Positions 42,760 through 51,569 of a stretch of 64,000 nt of DNA are shown one piece after another. The notes below the pieces were generated by a model that was given only the letters and a program-made list of their open reading frames with translations, made no database searches and was not told the origin of the DNA. The first letter of the stretch is position 1; the number at the start of each line of letters is the position of its first letter. This DNA is from Enterobacter cancerogenus. Its GTDB lineage: Bacteria; Pseudomonadota; Gammaproteobacteria; Enterobacterales; Enterobacteriaceae. The translations under genes were made by a program, and so were the position numbers. The stretch is taken from positions 1-64,000 of the forward strand of contig JRUP01000011.1 in assembly GCA_000773965.1 (NCBI GenBank). Reading direction: 5' to 3'.

Positions 42760-43878
42760 ATGCGCTTATCTCTTACTGCGCTAGCGCTGCTGGCAAGCAC
42801 CAGCGTCCTCGCACAAACCCCTTCACCTGACGCCATCATCAAACCGTTGATGCAGCAATATCAAATCCCTGGCATGGCGGTGGCTATTCTGCACGGTGGC
42901 AAAACCGAGTTTTACAACTACGGTGTGGCGTCCAAAGAGACTCAACAGCCGATTACTGCGCAGACCTTGTTTGAAATCGGGTCACTCAGCAAAACGTTTA
43001 CCGCTACCTTAGCGAGCTATGCGGCTCAGCAGAAAAAAATGCAGTTTAGTGACAAAGCCAGTACATGGTTGCCCGAACTGAAGGGCAGTGCGTTTGATCA
43101 GGTGTCACTGCTAAACCTTGCCACTCACACCACGGGCACGCCGCTGTTTGTGCCGGACGATGTCACCAATCAGCAGCAGTTGATGAACTGGTACAAAAAC
43201 TGGCAGCCGCCGGCTCAGCCGGGCACTCAGCGTGTCTACTCCAATCTGGGGATTGGTATGCTCGGCATGATTGCTGCCAAAAGCTTGCATCAGCCGTTTA
43301 TCAGCGCGATGGAGCAGCAACTGTTACCCGCGATGGGCATGAAGCACACTTATATTCAGGTGCCTCAGTCAGAGATGGACCAATATGCGCAAGGTTACAA
43401 TAAACAAGACAAGCCGGTACGTGTGACGCCAGGCCCGTTGGATGCTGAGTCGTATGGGTTGAAATCGACATCCGCTGATCTGATTCGCTGGCTGGCGATT
43501 CAACTGGATGAACAGAAGGTCGCGACGGAGTGGCAACAGGCGATCGCCACCACGCATCAGGGCTACTACAAAACCGAGGCGTTTACGCAGGCGATGATGT
43601 GGGAATACTATCCGTTGCCTGTCTCATCAAAGCAGTTGGTGGAAGGCAACAGCGGTCAGCGCATCATGAAAGGGATGTCGGCCACGTTGATCACGCCACC
43701 GCAGGCTGCGCCACAACAGGCGTGGTATAACAAAACCGGTTCGACCAATGGTTTCTCGACCTACGCGGTGTTTATTCCGTCACAGAAGATTGCGGTGATT
43801 ATGCTGGCGAATAAATGGTTCCCGAATGACGATCGCGTCATCGCGGCGGACAAAATCATTCAGACGTTGGCTCACTAA
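42760..43878 (+). CDS. ampC: class C (AmpC-like) serine beta-lactamase
   Basis: Periplasmic serine hydrolase of the class C beta-lactamase family, 372 aa. Signal peptide to about residue 18 (VLA-Q). All three active-site elements are present: SLSK (in [10 protein letters not shown]), YSN (VYSNLG) and KTG ([13 protein letters not shown]). PTPDAI-type start and [12 protein letters not shown] further match AmpC enzymes. No ampR is adjacent, so expression is probably not AmpR-inducible from this locus. Hydrolytic spectrum cannot be judged. Divergent from the polyol operon. Confidence 0.88.
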   Translation: MRLSLTALALLASTSVLAQTPSPDAIIKPLMQQYQIPGMAVAILHGGKTEFYNYGVASKETQQPITAQTLFEIGSLSKTFTATLASYAAQQKKMQFSDKASTWLPELKGSAFDQVSLLNLATHTTGTPLFVPDDVTNQQQLMNWYKNWQPPAQPGTQRVYSNLGIGMLGMIAAKSLHQPFISAMEQQLLPAMGMKHTYIQVPQSEMDQYAQGYNKQDKPVRVTPGPLDAESYGLKSTSADLIRWLAIQLDEQKVATEWQQAIATTHQGYYKTEAFTQAMMWEYYPLPVSSKQLVEGNSGQRIMKGMSATLITPPQAAPQQAWYNKTGSTNGFSTYAVFIPSQKIAVIMLANKWFPNDDRVIAADKIIQTLAH

Positions 43879-43885
43879 CGGATTG

Positions 43886-43909
43886 TTGGGCGCGCCCCGA
43901 CGCGCCCAA
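43886..43909. terminator. bidirectional hairpin between ampC and the LysE gene
   Basis: TTGGGCGCG-ccccga-CGCGCCCAA, a perfect 9-bp stem with T/A ends between convergent genes. Confidence 0.75.
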
Positions 43910-43921
43910 TTAAATCGCAAC

Positions 43922-44554
43922 TTACTTTCGTGCATCCAATGCGAGTTTGACGGCCATGCCTGCCAGCACCGTGCCCATCAGCCAACGCTGCAAACGCTGC
44001 CAGCTGGGGCGCGTCAGTAAAAATGTCGACACCTGGCCAGCGGTAGTAATGAAAATCGCATTGACCGTCAGGCTAATCACAATTTGGGTGACGCCCAATA
44101 TCAGCGACTGCATCAGCACACTACCGTGATGCGGGCTAATAAACTGCGGTAACAGCGACAGAAACATCATGGCGATTTTTGGGTTCGCGAGGTTGGTGAG
44201 GAAACCCATGGTGAACAATTTACGCGGGTTGTCGGCAGGGAGATCGCGCACGGCAAATGGCGAGCGGCCGCCAGGCTTGAGTGCCTGCCACGCAAGATAC
44301 AGCAAATAGAGCGCGCCACCGAAACGCAACGCGTCATAGGCCCATGGAACGGCAAGCAGCCACGCGGTGATACCCAGCGCCGCGCACAGCATATAAAACA
44401 CAAAACCTAACGCCACGCCGCCGAGAGAAATATAACCCGCCCGCTTGCCCTGACACAGCGAACGCGAAACCAGGTAGATCATATTGGGGCCGGGCGTGAG
44501 CACCAATCCCAACGCCACCAATGCAAAGGCTAACCAACTCGACAGTTCAGGCAT
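43922..44554 (-). CDS. LysE/RhtB-family amino-acid exporter
   Basis: Inner-membrane exporter of 210 aa with six hydrophobic segments. The N-terminal family signature LVLTPGPNMIYLVSRSL and the LTNLANPKIAMMFLS segment are clear. Members export homoserine, threonine, lysine or leucine-like amino acids; substrate here is unknown. GGAG lies upstream of the ATG. Convergent with ampC, divergent from the ABM gene. Confidence 0.87.
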   Translation of the reverse strand: MPELSSWLAFALVALGLVLTPGPNMIYLVSRSLCQGKRAGYISLGGVALGFVFYMLCAALGITAWLLAVPWAYDALRFGGALYLLYLAWQALKPGGRSPFAVRDLPADNPRKLFTMGFLTNLANPKIAMMFLSLLPQFISPHHGSVLMQSLILGVTQIVISLTVNAIFITTAGQVSTFLLTRPSWQRLQRWLMGTVLAGMAVKLALDARK

Positions 44555-44687
44555 GCAACACTCCTTGCGTTATTTTCGCGATTATGGCGCGAACCAGGCA
44601 TATCAGGCAACGCACGTTTTCAGACTGACAACAGGAATAAGCTGCGTTAGTTTGGCTTGGCTTATTGTATTTAAAAGGGAGATGAAG

Positions 44688-44987
44688 ATGACCGTTCCTG
44701 TAGTGGCATTGCTAACGGCAAAACCGGGTTGCGAAGATCAAGCTGAGAAATTATTTCGTGGTGTGATTGACGAGACGCTGCAAGAAGAAGGGTGTATTAC
44801 CTATCAGCTAAACATTGATAGCAAAAATCCGCGCCGCTTTGTCTGGACCGAAGAGTGGGCGAGCCAGGAATTATTGGATAAGCACCTGAATGCCCCACAT
44901 ATCGTTAAATTGTTCGCGGATCTTGAACCGCTGTTAGAACACGCGGAAGTGGTGGCATTACGCAAAGTCGCGGGTGGCAATGCGTGA
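44688..44987 (+). CDS. ABM-domain monooxygenase-like protein (YgiN/LsrG size)
   Basis: Small cytoplasmic dimeric-barrel protein, 99 aa, of the antibiotic biosynthesis monooxygenase family (relatives include quinol monooxygenase YgiN and isomerase LsrG). Visible blocks: LLTAKPGCEDQAEKLFR, EGCITYQLNID, RRFVWTEEWASQELLDKHL. ATG 44688 is chosen because GGGAG lies 6 bases upstream; the long upstream frame has no RBS. A strong terminator follows, so it is monocistronic. Function cannot be narrowed. Confidence 0.78.
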   Translation: MTVPVVALLTAKPGCEDQAEKLFRGVIDETLQEEGCITYQLNIDSKNPRRFVWTEEWASQELLDKHLNAPHIVKLFADLEPLLEHAEVVALRKVAGGNA

Positions 44988-44995
44988 TAAGGAAT

Positions 44996-45019
44996 AAGCA
45001 GACTTCGGTCTGCTTTTTA
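44996..45019 (+). terminator. intrinsic terminator after the ABM gene
   Basis: AAGCAGAC-TTCG-GTCTGCTT followed by TTTATTT. An 8-bp stem, stable TTCG tetraloop and T-rich tail. Confidence 0.93.
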
Positions 45020-45069
45020 TTTGTTGATATCGAGATGAGATTTCGCGTCAGAATATAAAGGAAACCAGA

Positions 45070-45465
45070 ATGAGAACACAAAAGCGTTGCATGGGTTACG
45101 TCGCTATTGTGGTCGATGATTATGACCGCGCGATTGAATACTATACGCAAAAACTGGGATTTCATTTAATCGAAGATACCCCACAGCCGGGCAAACGCTG
45201 GGTGGTGGTCAATCCTAATCCGCAGAGCGATTGTAACTTGCTGCTGGCGCAGGCATCGAATGAGCGCCAGCAAGGGTTCATCGGTAATCAATGCGGCGGC
45301 CGGGTGTTCCTGTTTTTACAGACGGACGACTTCTGGCGTGATTACCAGAAAATGAAAGCCAATGGCGTCACTTTCTGTGAAGAACCCCGCGAATAAGAGT
45401 ATGGCACGGTTGTGGTTTTCGAGGATTTGTACGGCAACCGTTGGGATCTTTACCAGAACAAATGA
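45070..45465 (+). pseudogene. VOC-family (glyoxalase-like) protein interrupted by a stop codon
   Basis: Vicinal-oxygen-chelate fold protein; the open part is 108 aa (MRTQKRCMGYVAIVVDDYDRA start, QCGGRVFLFLQTDDFW in the middle). A TAA at 45394-45396 ends it, yet the same frame continues with EYGTVVVFEDLYGNRWDLYQ to TGA at 45463-45465, exactly the conserved C-terminal strand of this family. The stop thus replaces one codon (probably GAA) and removes the VVFED glutamate, normally a metal ligand. So it is most likely a recent pseudogene with full length 131 codons, unless the TAA is a sequencing error or read through. Confidence 0.75.
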
Positions 45466-45484
45466 TCGACCGGTCTGACTCGCC

Positions 45485-45964
45485 TCAAAATCCAGGTTTC
45501 ATACACCGGTTAAGCGGCCGATAATGGAAGCCTGAAATGACCTGGTTTCCCACTTTAAACAGGTAGATGCGGGCGGTGAAATTCTCGTCCGCCAGCGGAT
45601 CAATATATTTCCCGATAGCGGGATCCTGCGTATCAGGACCCGCAATACGAAAAGATTTGCGAGTGGAAACCGTTACGGAATCAGGATGGTAGTCATAATC
45701 AAGATTCACGGTGCGATCAACATTAATCCGGCTTTCAAGCCCCTGCGGCGACATAAATGCCAGATAAGCATTTAAATGACCTTCACGACTACCGCTCAAA
45801 ATATCCCAGTAGCCATGACTGACTACGGTCCGGTCAGGTTCATCATAGATGATATAGGTCTCGGCCCGGCAATCGCCAGAAAATGGCCGTACAAAATAGG
45901 GCAGCGAAAACCAACCCAGCAACAATGCCAACAGGCAACATGCCGCGGAAGCAGCCATTCTCAT
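45485..45964 (-). CDS. FidL-like inner-membrane/periplasmic protein
   Basis: 159-aa protein with one N-terminal membrane helix (about residues 3-22, SAACCLLALLLGWFSLPYFV) and a periplasmic domain with two cysteines (GDCRAE and NRCMKP). ATG 45964 overlaps the stop of the upstream regulator gene (ATGA), so the two are cotranscribed and translationally coupled. Size, topology and pairing with a membrane-bound winged-helix regulator recall FidL next to MarT in Salmonella SPI-3, or ToxS next to ToxR. A role in stabilising or sensing for the regulator is inference. Confidence 0.6.
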   Translation of the reverse strand: MRMAASAACCLLALLLGWFSLPYFVRPFSGDCRAETYIIYDEPDRTVVSHGYWDILSGSREGHLNAYLAFMSPQGLESRINVDRTVNLDYDYHPDSVTVSTRKSFRIAGPDTQDPAIGKYIDPLADENFTARIYLFKVGNQVISGFHYRPLNRCMKPGF

Positions 45965-46905
45965 GGATGGTTTCTCCCGATAACCGCAAATGTCTGGCAA
46001 GAGGTTGTCGCCAGTTCAATTTCGCCTTTGCACACAAAGAAATTAATCGCGTTGCCACGATCGGCATTAATGTAGATTTTGCTGTGCGGCGTAATGGAAA
46101 CCTGCATTTTGTTAAGCCAGTAACTCACGCGTCTTGCCGAGTCATGTTTGTCATTTTCCACGTATTGCGAAAACAGAAAGCTGTGTCCATCAAGCAGAAG
46201 TGGTTCGCCATACCGCAATGGGTGGATAAGTTGTTGGCCACGAATCAGAGCGCCCACGATAAAAAACAGGCAGCAAAGCAGCAGCGTAAGTACCCTGAAT
46301 TTTATCTTTGTCGGTATATTCTTAAGCGCTGATTTCGATGTATCAGAAACAGAGATCGCTGATGTTTCTTGCTTTTGATTCAAACCATCCTGGCGTTCCG
46401 GTAACGAATAATTTTGTGAGTCTGAAACCAGAGTGATGCAACCGGGTTTTAAGCGATATCCCATGTATCCCAGTGTTTCAAGAATTTCGCCTTCTAGTTC
46501 CAGTGAGGCGAGTGATTTCCGGATGCGAAAAAGGGTTTGTCGTACAGTATTATCGGAGACCACAGCACCATGGTTTCTCCAGCAAGCGTCATGTAATGCT
46601 TCTTTGGAAACGATATTACCTTCATGCTCACACAGGTACGTCAGGCATATTTTACTTTGCCTGCTAAGAATAATCTCTTTATCTTCCAGCCTGATCAGAC
46701 CGGTATCGGTAAAAAAAATAATGGTCACTTCTGCCTGATCCCCACGGCGCATCTTCAACGCACACTTTTCATGCGGCTGATTATAACACGGTCTGACAAA
46801 AGGGCATGCAGATGATGATAATCTGGTAGGTAACAGCTTTGTCACAGGATTATCCATATGATTAATATGTAGATTATCAACATGCTGGTGACTTTTAAGT
46901 GACAT
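45961..46905 (-). CDS. membrane-bound winged-helix regulator (MarT/CadC/ToxR-like)
   Basis: One-component transcription factor, 314 aa. A winged-helix domain of the OmpR type lies at about 65-155 (LSRQSKICLTYLCEHEGNIVSKEAL, read in parts; DNTVRQTLFRIRKSL; GYMGYRL), followed by a linker, one membrane helix (about 205-225, VLTLLLCCLFFIVGALI) and a periplasmic domain of about 90 residues with a cysteine pair. So it binds DNA from the membrane. The start at 46905 has no clear RBS and the first 50 residues look non-conserved; a later start is possible. Cotranscribed with the FidL-like gene; divergent from a LuxR-type regulator over 137 bases. Confidence 0.75.
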   Translation of the reverse strand: MSLKSHQHVDNLHINHMDNPVTKLLPTRLSSSACPFVRPCYNQPHEKCALKMRRGDQAEVTIIFFTDTGLIRLEDKEIILSRQSKICLTYLCEHEGNIVSKEALHDACWRNHGAVVSDNTVRQTLFRIRKSLASLELEGEILETLGYMGYRLKPGCITLVSDSQNYSLPERQDGLNQKQETSAISVSDTSKSALKNIPTKIKFRVLTLLLCCLFFIVGALIRGQQLIHPLRYGEPLLLDGHSFLFSQYVENDKHDSARRVSYWLNKMQVSITPHSKIYINADRGNAINFFVCKGEIELATTSCQTFAVIGRNHP

Positions 46906-47042
46906 TTACGCCAGTATGTTGAAAGCCTTCAATCTAGCCAATAATATTCGCATCGGATTAATCGCATGGCATCGGCTAATATCGTTCAGATGAATCTGTA
47001 ATAATTGCATATTGGCGTGATCACAATTGAGGAACATCAACA

Positions 47043-47720
47043 ATGCATAGCGTCATTAAAATAACGACAAGCAAAATCAAAAATAAAAATATCGCTATTA
47101 TGACACCCAGCGCGATCACCTATTATGGTATTCGCGCCATGTTGACAACATTGAATGCTGTGACGGTGACTCACTATCCCATCCAAACTCATGATGAACA
47201 GATCAACATCATTGATAGAGATTTGGATCTGATTATTATCGATACTGAGGTTGGCAATGCAGATGTTATTTCTATGCTGATAAAATCTTACTTGCCCACA
47301 GCATCAGTGATAATTTTAACCCGCGCATCGGATATCAGGCTATTACAAAAATATAAAAAATCAGGTGTGCAAGCCATATTAAACAGAAAAAGCAATCAGC
47401 GCGAGGTTGAAGATGCGGTGACGGCAGTACTTGAACATCGAGTCTGGGGATTTGAAGTCAAACCCACTGCACCGCAAAAGGGTTCATCTCTACGACAGGT
47501 ATTCTCATCAAGGATGTATGAAGAAGCGATGCTTTCACTCAGTACCACGGAAAGGACGATCATCCGCTCCATCTATCGCGGCCGCACCGTAACGGATATT
47601 GCTGTTGCCAAAGACAAAAGTATTAAAACCATTAGCAGCCAAAAACAGTCTGCAATGCGCAAACTCAATGTAAAAAATCTGGCTGAACTCCATCAGCAGT
47701 ATCACGCCTGGCTGGAATAG
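47043..47720 (+). CDS. LuxR-type regulator with degenerate receiver (RcsB/BglJ-like)
   Basis: Transcription factor of 225 aa: an N-terminal receiver-like domain (about 15-135, LDLIIIDTEVGNADVISML) and a C-terminal LuxR/GerE helix-turn-helix (about 160-222, LSTTERTIIRSIYRGRTVTDIAVAKDKSIKTISS, read in parts). The receiver has the Asp of LIIIDTEV in the phosphorylation region but weak acidic-pocket residues, so phosphorelay control is doubtful, as in BglJ/GadE-type auxiliary regulators. GAGGA lies 9 bases before the ATG. Divergent from the MarT-like gene, which suggests cross-regulation. Confidence 0.75.
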   Translation: MHSVIKITTSKIKNKNIAIMTPSAITYYGIRAMLTTLNAVTVTHYPIQTHDEQINIIDRDLDLIIIDTEVGNADVISMLIKSYLPTASVIILTRASDIRLLQKYKKSGVQAILNRKSNQREVEDAVTAVLEHRVWGFEVKPTAPQKGSSLRQVFSSRMYEEAMLSLSTTERTIIRSIYRGRTVTDIAVAKDKSIKTISSQKQSAMRKLNVKNLAELHQQYHAWLE

Positions 47721-47797
47721 TACCTGCCCGGCCATTTCGTTCCCACATACCCCCGTCTTTTTCCTCTTGATTTCCCGACATTTCTCTTAATTTTCCG

Positions 47798-47820
47798 GCA
47801 CCGGAGAGCCACTCCGGTGC
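47798..47820 (+). terminator. hairpin after the LuxR-type gene
   Basis: GCACCGGAG-agcca-CTCCGGTGC, a perfect 9-bp stem 78 bases past the stop, without an adjoining T-tract. Probable terminator or 3' stabiliser. Confidence 0.55.
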
Positions 47821-47956
47821 ACCTTCGGTTGGACGTTGTTCTCAGTTTTTTTGTGATGTGTTTCGTAAAATCGTGCGCTGAAGTTAGGTGAAATGTCGAT
47901 AGGTTGTTATGAATGAAGCTAGTTTAAGTTTCATTCGAAACAATCGGAGCGACAAA

Positions 47957-49219
47957 ATGAATACATCCTTTACCTCCTTACAACAACCTGAAGATGCAAA
48001 GCAGCATATTCGCTTGATGAAACAGGTGCTCAGAGCGCAAATCGGCGATGTTGAGGGCCTGTTTGAGCAGGTCAGAAGTAAAATCCTCAGCGAAATTGCT
48101 GCAGCTCGTGAGGAAGAAGCGCGAAACGGCACGGCATGGCCACAGGTACGTTGGGATGACATCGCCGCAGGGTGCATTTCCGATGAAGTGAAGGATCACA
48201 TTCGTCGTCGCGGGTGTGTGGTGGTGAAACAGACCTTTACGCGCGAGCAGGCGCTGGGCTGGGATGCGTCGATGCTGGAATACCTTGATAAAAATGATTT
48301 TGATGCAGTCTACAAGGGGCCAGGTGACAACTTCTTGGGCAGCCTCGATGCCTCACGCCCTGAAATCTATCCAATTTACTGGAGCGAAGCGCAGATGTCA
48401 GCGCGTCAGAGCGACGCCATGGCACAAACCCAATCCTTCCTGAATCGCCTGTGGACCTTCGAATCCAACGGAACGCGCTGGTTTGACCCTGATGTCAGCA
48501 TTATCTATCCGGATCGTATTCGCCGTCGTTTACCGGGCACGACATCAAAAGGGCTGGGCGCGCACACGGATTCCGGGGCGCTGGAACGCTGGTTACTGCC
48601 AGCTTACCAACAGGTGTTCAGCAAAATTTTTAATAACCAATTTGATCAATATGATCCCTGGGATGCGGCACATCGCACAGAAGTGAATGAATATCAGGCT
48701 GGCACCACCACCAAATGTTCAGTCTTCCGCACTTTCCAGGGGTGGACTGCGCTGTCAGACATGCAATTGGGTCAGGGCTTGTTGCATGTGGTGCCGGTTC
48801 CGGAAGCGATGGCGTATCTGTTGCTGCGTCCGCTGCTGAAAGATGTGCCAGAGGATGAACTCTGCGGCGTTGCGCCGGGCAAAGTACTGCCCATCTCAGA
48901 GCAGTGGCATCCGGAACTCATCAAGGGACTGTGTTCCATTCCTGCAATGGAAGCGGGTGATTCTGTCTGGTGGCACTGTGATGTCATCCATTCGGTTGCA
49001 CCGGTTGAGGATCAGCAAGGTTGGGGCAATGTGATGTACATTCCGGCTGCCCCCCTGTGCGAGAAGAATGCCGCTTACGCCACTCAGGTTGCTGAGGCGC
49101 TGGCAACCGGTGCCTCACCGGGTGATTTCCCGAAAGAGGACTATGAAGCCAGCTGGCGCGATCGATTCACTTTGGACGCGTTAAACAGCAACGGTCGTCG
49201 CAGTCTCAGCTTAGAGTAA
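47957..49219 (+). CDS. ybiU: YbiU-like DUF1479 protein
   Basis: Cytoplasmic protein of 420 aa matching E. coli YbiU in length and recalled sequence (VRWDDIAAG, RRRGCVVVKQTF, GAHTDSGALERWL, WWHCDVIHSV). The H-T-D and W-H-C-D-V-I-H-S-V blocks look like the metal-binding His-x-Asp...His pattern of Fe(II)/2-oxoglutarate dioxygenases; the reaction is unknown. ATG 47957 is preferred over 47909 because GGAG lies 7 bases upstream and the family begins there. Followed closely by a DeoR-type regulator gene. Confidence 0.87.
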   Translation: MNTSFTSLQQPEDAKQHIRLMKQVLRAQIGDVEGLFEQVRSKILSEIAAAREEEARNGTAWPQVRWDDIAAGCISDEVKDHIRRRGCVVVKQTFTREQALGWDASMLEYLDKNDFDAVYKGPGDNFLGSLDASRPEIYPIYWSEAQMSARQSDAMAQTQSFLNRLWTFESNGTRWFDPDVSIIYPDRIRRRLPGTTSKGLGAHTDSGALERWLLPAYQQVFSKIFNNQFDQYDPWDAAHRTEVNEYQAGTTTKCSVFRTFQGWTALSDMQLGQGLLHVVPVPEAMAYLLLRPLLKDVPEDELCGVAPGKVLPISEQWHPELIKGLCSIPAMEAGDSVWWHCDVIHSVAPVEDQQGWGNVMYIPAAPLCEKNAAYATQVAEALATGASPGDFPKEDYEASWRDRFTLDALNSNGRRSLSLE

Positions 49220-49261
49220 GTTTCTGGTAAGCTGGATAAAATTTTAATTGAAGCAGGCACT

Positions 49262-50002
49262 ATGAACGCACGTCATCAGCACATTATCCAACTGGTCAGC
49301 GAACGCGGCAGCGTCAGCGTCAGTGAACTGGCGCAAACCACCGGCGTTTCCGAGGTGACGGTGCGTCAGGATCTGAATGTTCTGGAAAAGGGTGGCTTTC
49401 TGCGCCGCGTGCACGGGTCAGCCGTGGCGCCAGAAAGCGATGATGTCGGCGCACGCATGCAAACGCGTTTTGCCGTCAAAAAACGTCTGGCGGAGTACGC
49501 CGCCTCGCTGGTTAACGCGGGTGAAACGGTGTTTATTGAAGGCGGCAGCACCAACGCCTTGCTGGCACGCGAGCTGAGCGAACGCGGTGATATCACGATT
49601 ATCACCGTCAGCCATTACATCGCGGGATTACTGCGAGAACAGGGCGGTGATGTGATCATTCTTGGCGGGCTGTTCCAGAAGAGCAGTGAGTCGGTAGTCG
49701 GGCCGCTGACGCGATTGTGCATCCAGCACCTCAACTTCCATAAAGCCTTTATCGGTATCGACGGCTGGGATGCCATCACCGGTTTTACCGGACGTGATAT
49801 GCTGCGCTGCGACGTGGTCAACGCCATCATGGAAAAGCAGACGCACACTGTGGCGCTCACCGATTCATCAAAGTTTGGTCAGATACATCCCTTCGCTCTG
49901 GCGCCGACAGTGCCCTTTAAGCAGGTGATTACGGATAGCCAACTGTCGCCGGTGTATCAGGAAATATTGCGCCAGCAGCCAATGGAGTTAACGCTGATTT
50001 AG
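49262..50002 (+). CDS. yciT: DeoR-family regulator, YciT-like
   Basis: 246-aa DeoR/GlpR-type repressor. Helix-turn-helix at about 18-40 ([35 protein letters not shown], in parts) and the DeoR sensor domain with [25 protein letters not shown]...GFTGRDMLR and LTDSSKFG. The GFTGRDM and RMQTRF segments match E. coli YciT as I recall it. It lies 42 bases after ybiU in the same direction and may be cotranscribed. It flanks the ery region but is more likely an independent core gene. Confidence 0.8.
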   Translation: MNARHQHIIQLVSERGSVSVSELAQTTGVSEVTVRQDLNVLEKGGFLRRVHGSAVAPESDDVGARMQTRFAVKKRLAEYAASLVNAGETVFIEGGSTNALLARELSERGDITIITVSHYIAGLLREQGGDVIILGGLFQKSSESVVGPLTRLCIQHLNFHKAFIGIDGWDAITGFTGRDMLRCDVVNAIMEKQTHTVALTDSSKFGQIHPFALAPTVPFKQVITDSQLSPVYQEILRQQPMELTLI

Positions 50003-50053
50003 GGGCACTTTTCATCAGCGGCCACAATCATCATTGTCGTAATGAAGGATCAC

Positions 50054-50593
50054 ATGTTCCCTAACATCATCTCCAAAAGACTGCACTATCGCCAGTTAGT
50101 TGCCGATGACTGGCGATTCTTTCTCTCGCTGCAACAGGATGAGCGTGTGATGCGCTATGTGGCCGATCCGCAGCCTGAAGAAGAGATTCGACGTGACAGG
50201 TTCGAGATAAGATTGCCACGCTGGCAAAAAGGCAGCACCCATTGGCTGTGTCTGGTGATGATGGAACAGGGGCAATCCGCGCCGTTAGGTGTCACCGGAT
50301 TTATCGATCGCGGTGACGGCGTGGCGGAAGTCGGTTTTTTGCTGGCAGCAGAAGCTCAGGGCAAGGGATTTGGTGCGGAATCACTTCACGATATTGCGCG
50401 TTATGCGCTGAATGAACTGGGCTTTCGCAAGCTGATTGCCACTGTGACCGCAGGAAATGAAGCCTCACGCAGGACACTATTAAAAGTGGGATTCCAGCAT
50501 GAGGGCACCTTGCGGAAAAGCTATCATCTCGCGGGTGAGTGGCGCGACGATTGGGTATTTGGATTATTCGCGGACGAATGGAGTCCACTCTAA
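50054..50593 (+). CDS. GNAT N-acetyltransferase, RimJ/RimL-like
   Basis: Acetyl-CoA-dependent acetyltransferase, 179 aa. The motif A acetyl-CoA loop is EAQGKGFGAESL and the C-terminal NEASRRTLLKVGFQHEG is the RimJ/RimL-type signature. ATG 50054 follows AAGGA, while the upstream in-frame ATG at 50042 has no RBS. Its stop codon overlaps the convergent eryD stop by 4 bases, leaving no room for a terminator between them. Substrate unknown. Confidence 0.8.
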   Translation: MFPNIISKRLHYRQLVADDWRFFLSLQQDERVMRYVADPQPEEEIRRDRFEIRLPRWQKGSTHWLCLVMMEQGQSAPLGVTGFIDRGDGVAEVGFLLAAEAQGKGFGAESLHDIARYALNELGFRKLIATVTAGNEASRRTLLKVGFQHEGTLRKSYHLAGEWRDDWVFGLFADEWSPL

Positions 50594-51546
50594 CCTGCGA
50601 TTAACGCCTGTGCCGTTAATTCATCGGTAATTAATCCCGTCACCAAACCGCTGGCCAATACCGCGCGGATCGCGTCGACTTTGCTTAATCCCCCCACCAG
50701 CGCCACAATCTCGGCGCGGTGGGCAAGCTCTAAATCCACCGAGAGCGTACGCGCTGTCAGGCTGTTGTGAATCATCTGCCCGCTGGCGTCAAAGAAATGA
50801 CCGAGCAGCTCACCGACAGCGCCAGAAGCCGAGATATCGTTGATCTCGGCTTCATCAATCATACCGGCTTCAACTAATTGCGCGGCCGGTTCAACAGTAC
50901 CGATCCCCACCAGTTTCACCTCACTCTGTGCGGCCATGGCAAACACTTCGCTGACGCCGCGCTGTTTGAGCAGCACCTCGCGGTCTTCCTGAGTATTGGC
51001 GAAGAACGGCACCGGCATCATATACGCCTGCGCACCGGTCTTTTCGGCAATGCGATGCATGACATCGTGGGGATTGAGCGCATAGTTGCGCGTCAAACAG
51101 CCCAGCAGCGAAACGAAGCGCATATGCGGCGCGTCAATGCGCGAGAGTTGGTGAATAGCGGCGGAAAGGGTGCGGCCGTGTCCCAGCCCCAGGGTGATCG
51201 CAGGCTGCGACATGAGGAGATTGCGCAGGTAATCCGCGCCCGCCATACCCAGCGTTCGCACTGGTAATCCCTCTTCACCAAGGTCAGGCGCAACGTGGCA
51301 AAAACGCAGTCCGTGCTTTTCGCGCAGCTGATCTTCCAGCGCCACGCACGCCATGATATCGCCATCAATCGACACCTTCACCGCACCCTCCGCGACCATT
51401 TTGGCAATCATGCGATGGGTTTTGACAGACGGTAATCCCAGACGTTTGGCGACTTCAGCCTGGGTCAGGCCGCCCACGTAGTGCAGCCAGGCGGCACGCA
51501 GGGCTAAGGAGTCATCGCGTTCAGCGGGAGTAGGAGCCGGTTTCAT
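50590..51546 (-). CDS. eryD: EryD-like SorC-family regulator of erythritol genes
   Basis: 318-aa SorC-family regulator, last gene of an eryABCD-ordered operon. The helix-turn-helix is at about 22-50 (GGLTQAEVAKRLGLPSVKTHRMI) and the sugar-phosphate-binding domain follows, with LGLGHGRTLSAAIHQL and the C-terminal GGLSKVDAIRAVLASGLV. EryD of Brucella and rhizobia represses ery genes and is relieved by erythritol (known). Assignment rests on family plus gene order. Confidence 0.82.
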   Translation of the reverse strand: MKPAPTPAERDDSLALRAAWLHYVGGLTQAEVAKRLGLPSVKTHRMIAKMVAEGAVKVSIDGDIMACVALEDQLREKHGLRFCHVAPDLGEEGLPVRTLGMAGADYLRNLLMSQPAITLGLGHGRTLSAAIHQLSRIDAPHMRFVSLLGCLTRNYALNPHDVMHRIAEKTGAQAYMMPVPFFANTQEDREVLLKQRGVSEVFAMAAQSEVKLVGIGTVEPAAQLVEAGMIDEAEINDISASGAVGELLGHFFDASGQMIHNSLTARTLSVDLELAHRAEIVALVGGLSKVDAIRAVLASGLVTGLITDELTAQALIAG

Positions 51547-51569
51547 GTTTCTTTTCCTGATGATTAGGC

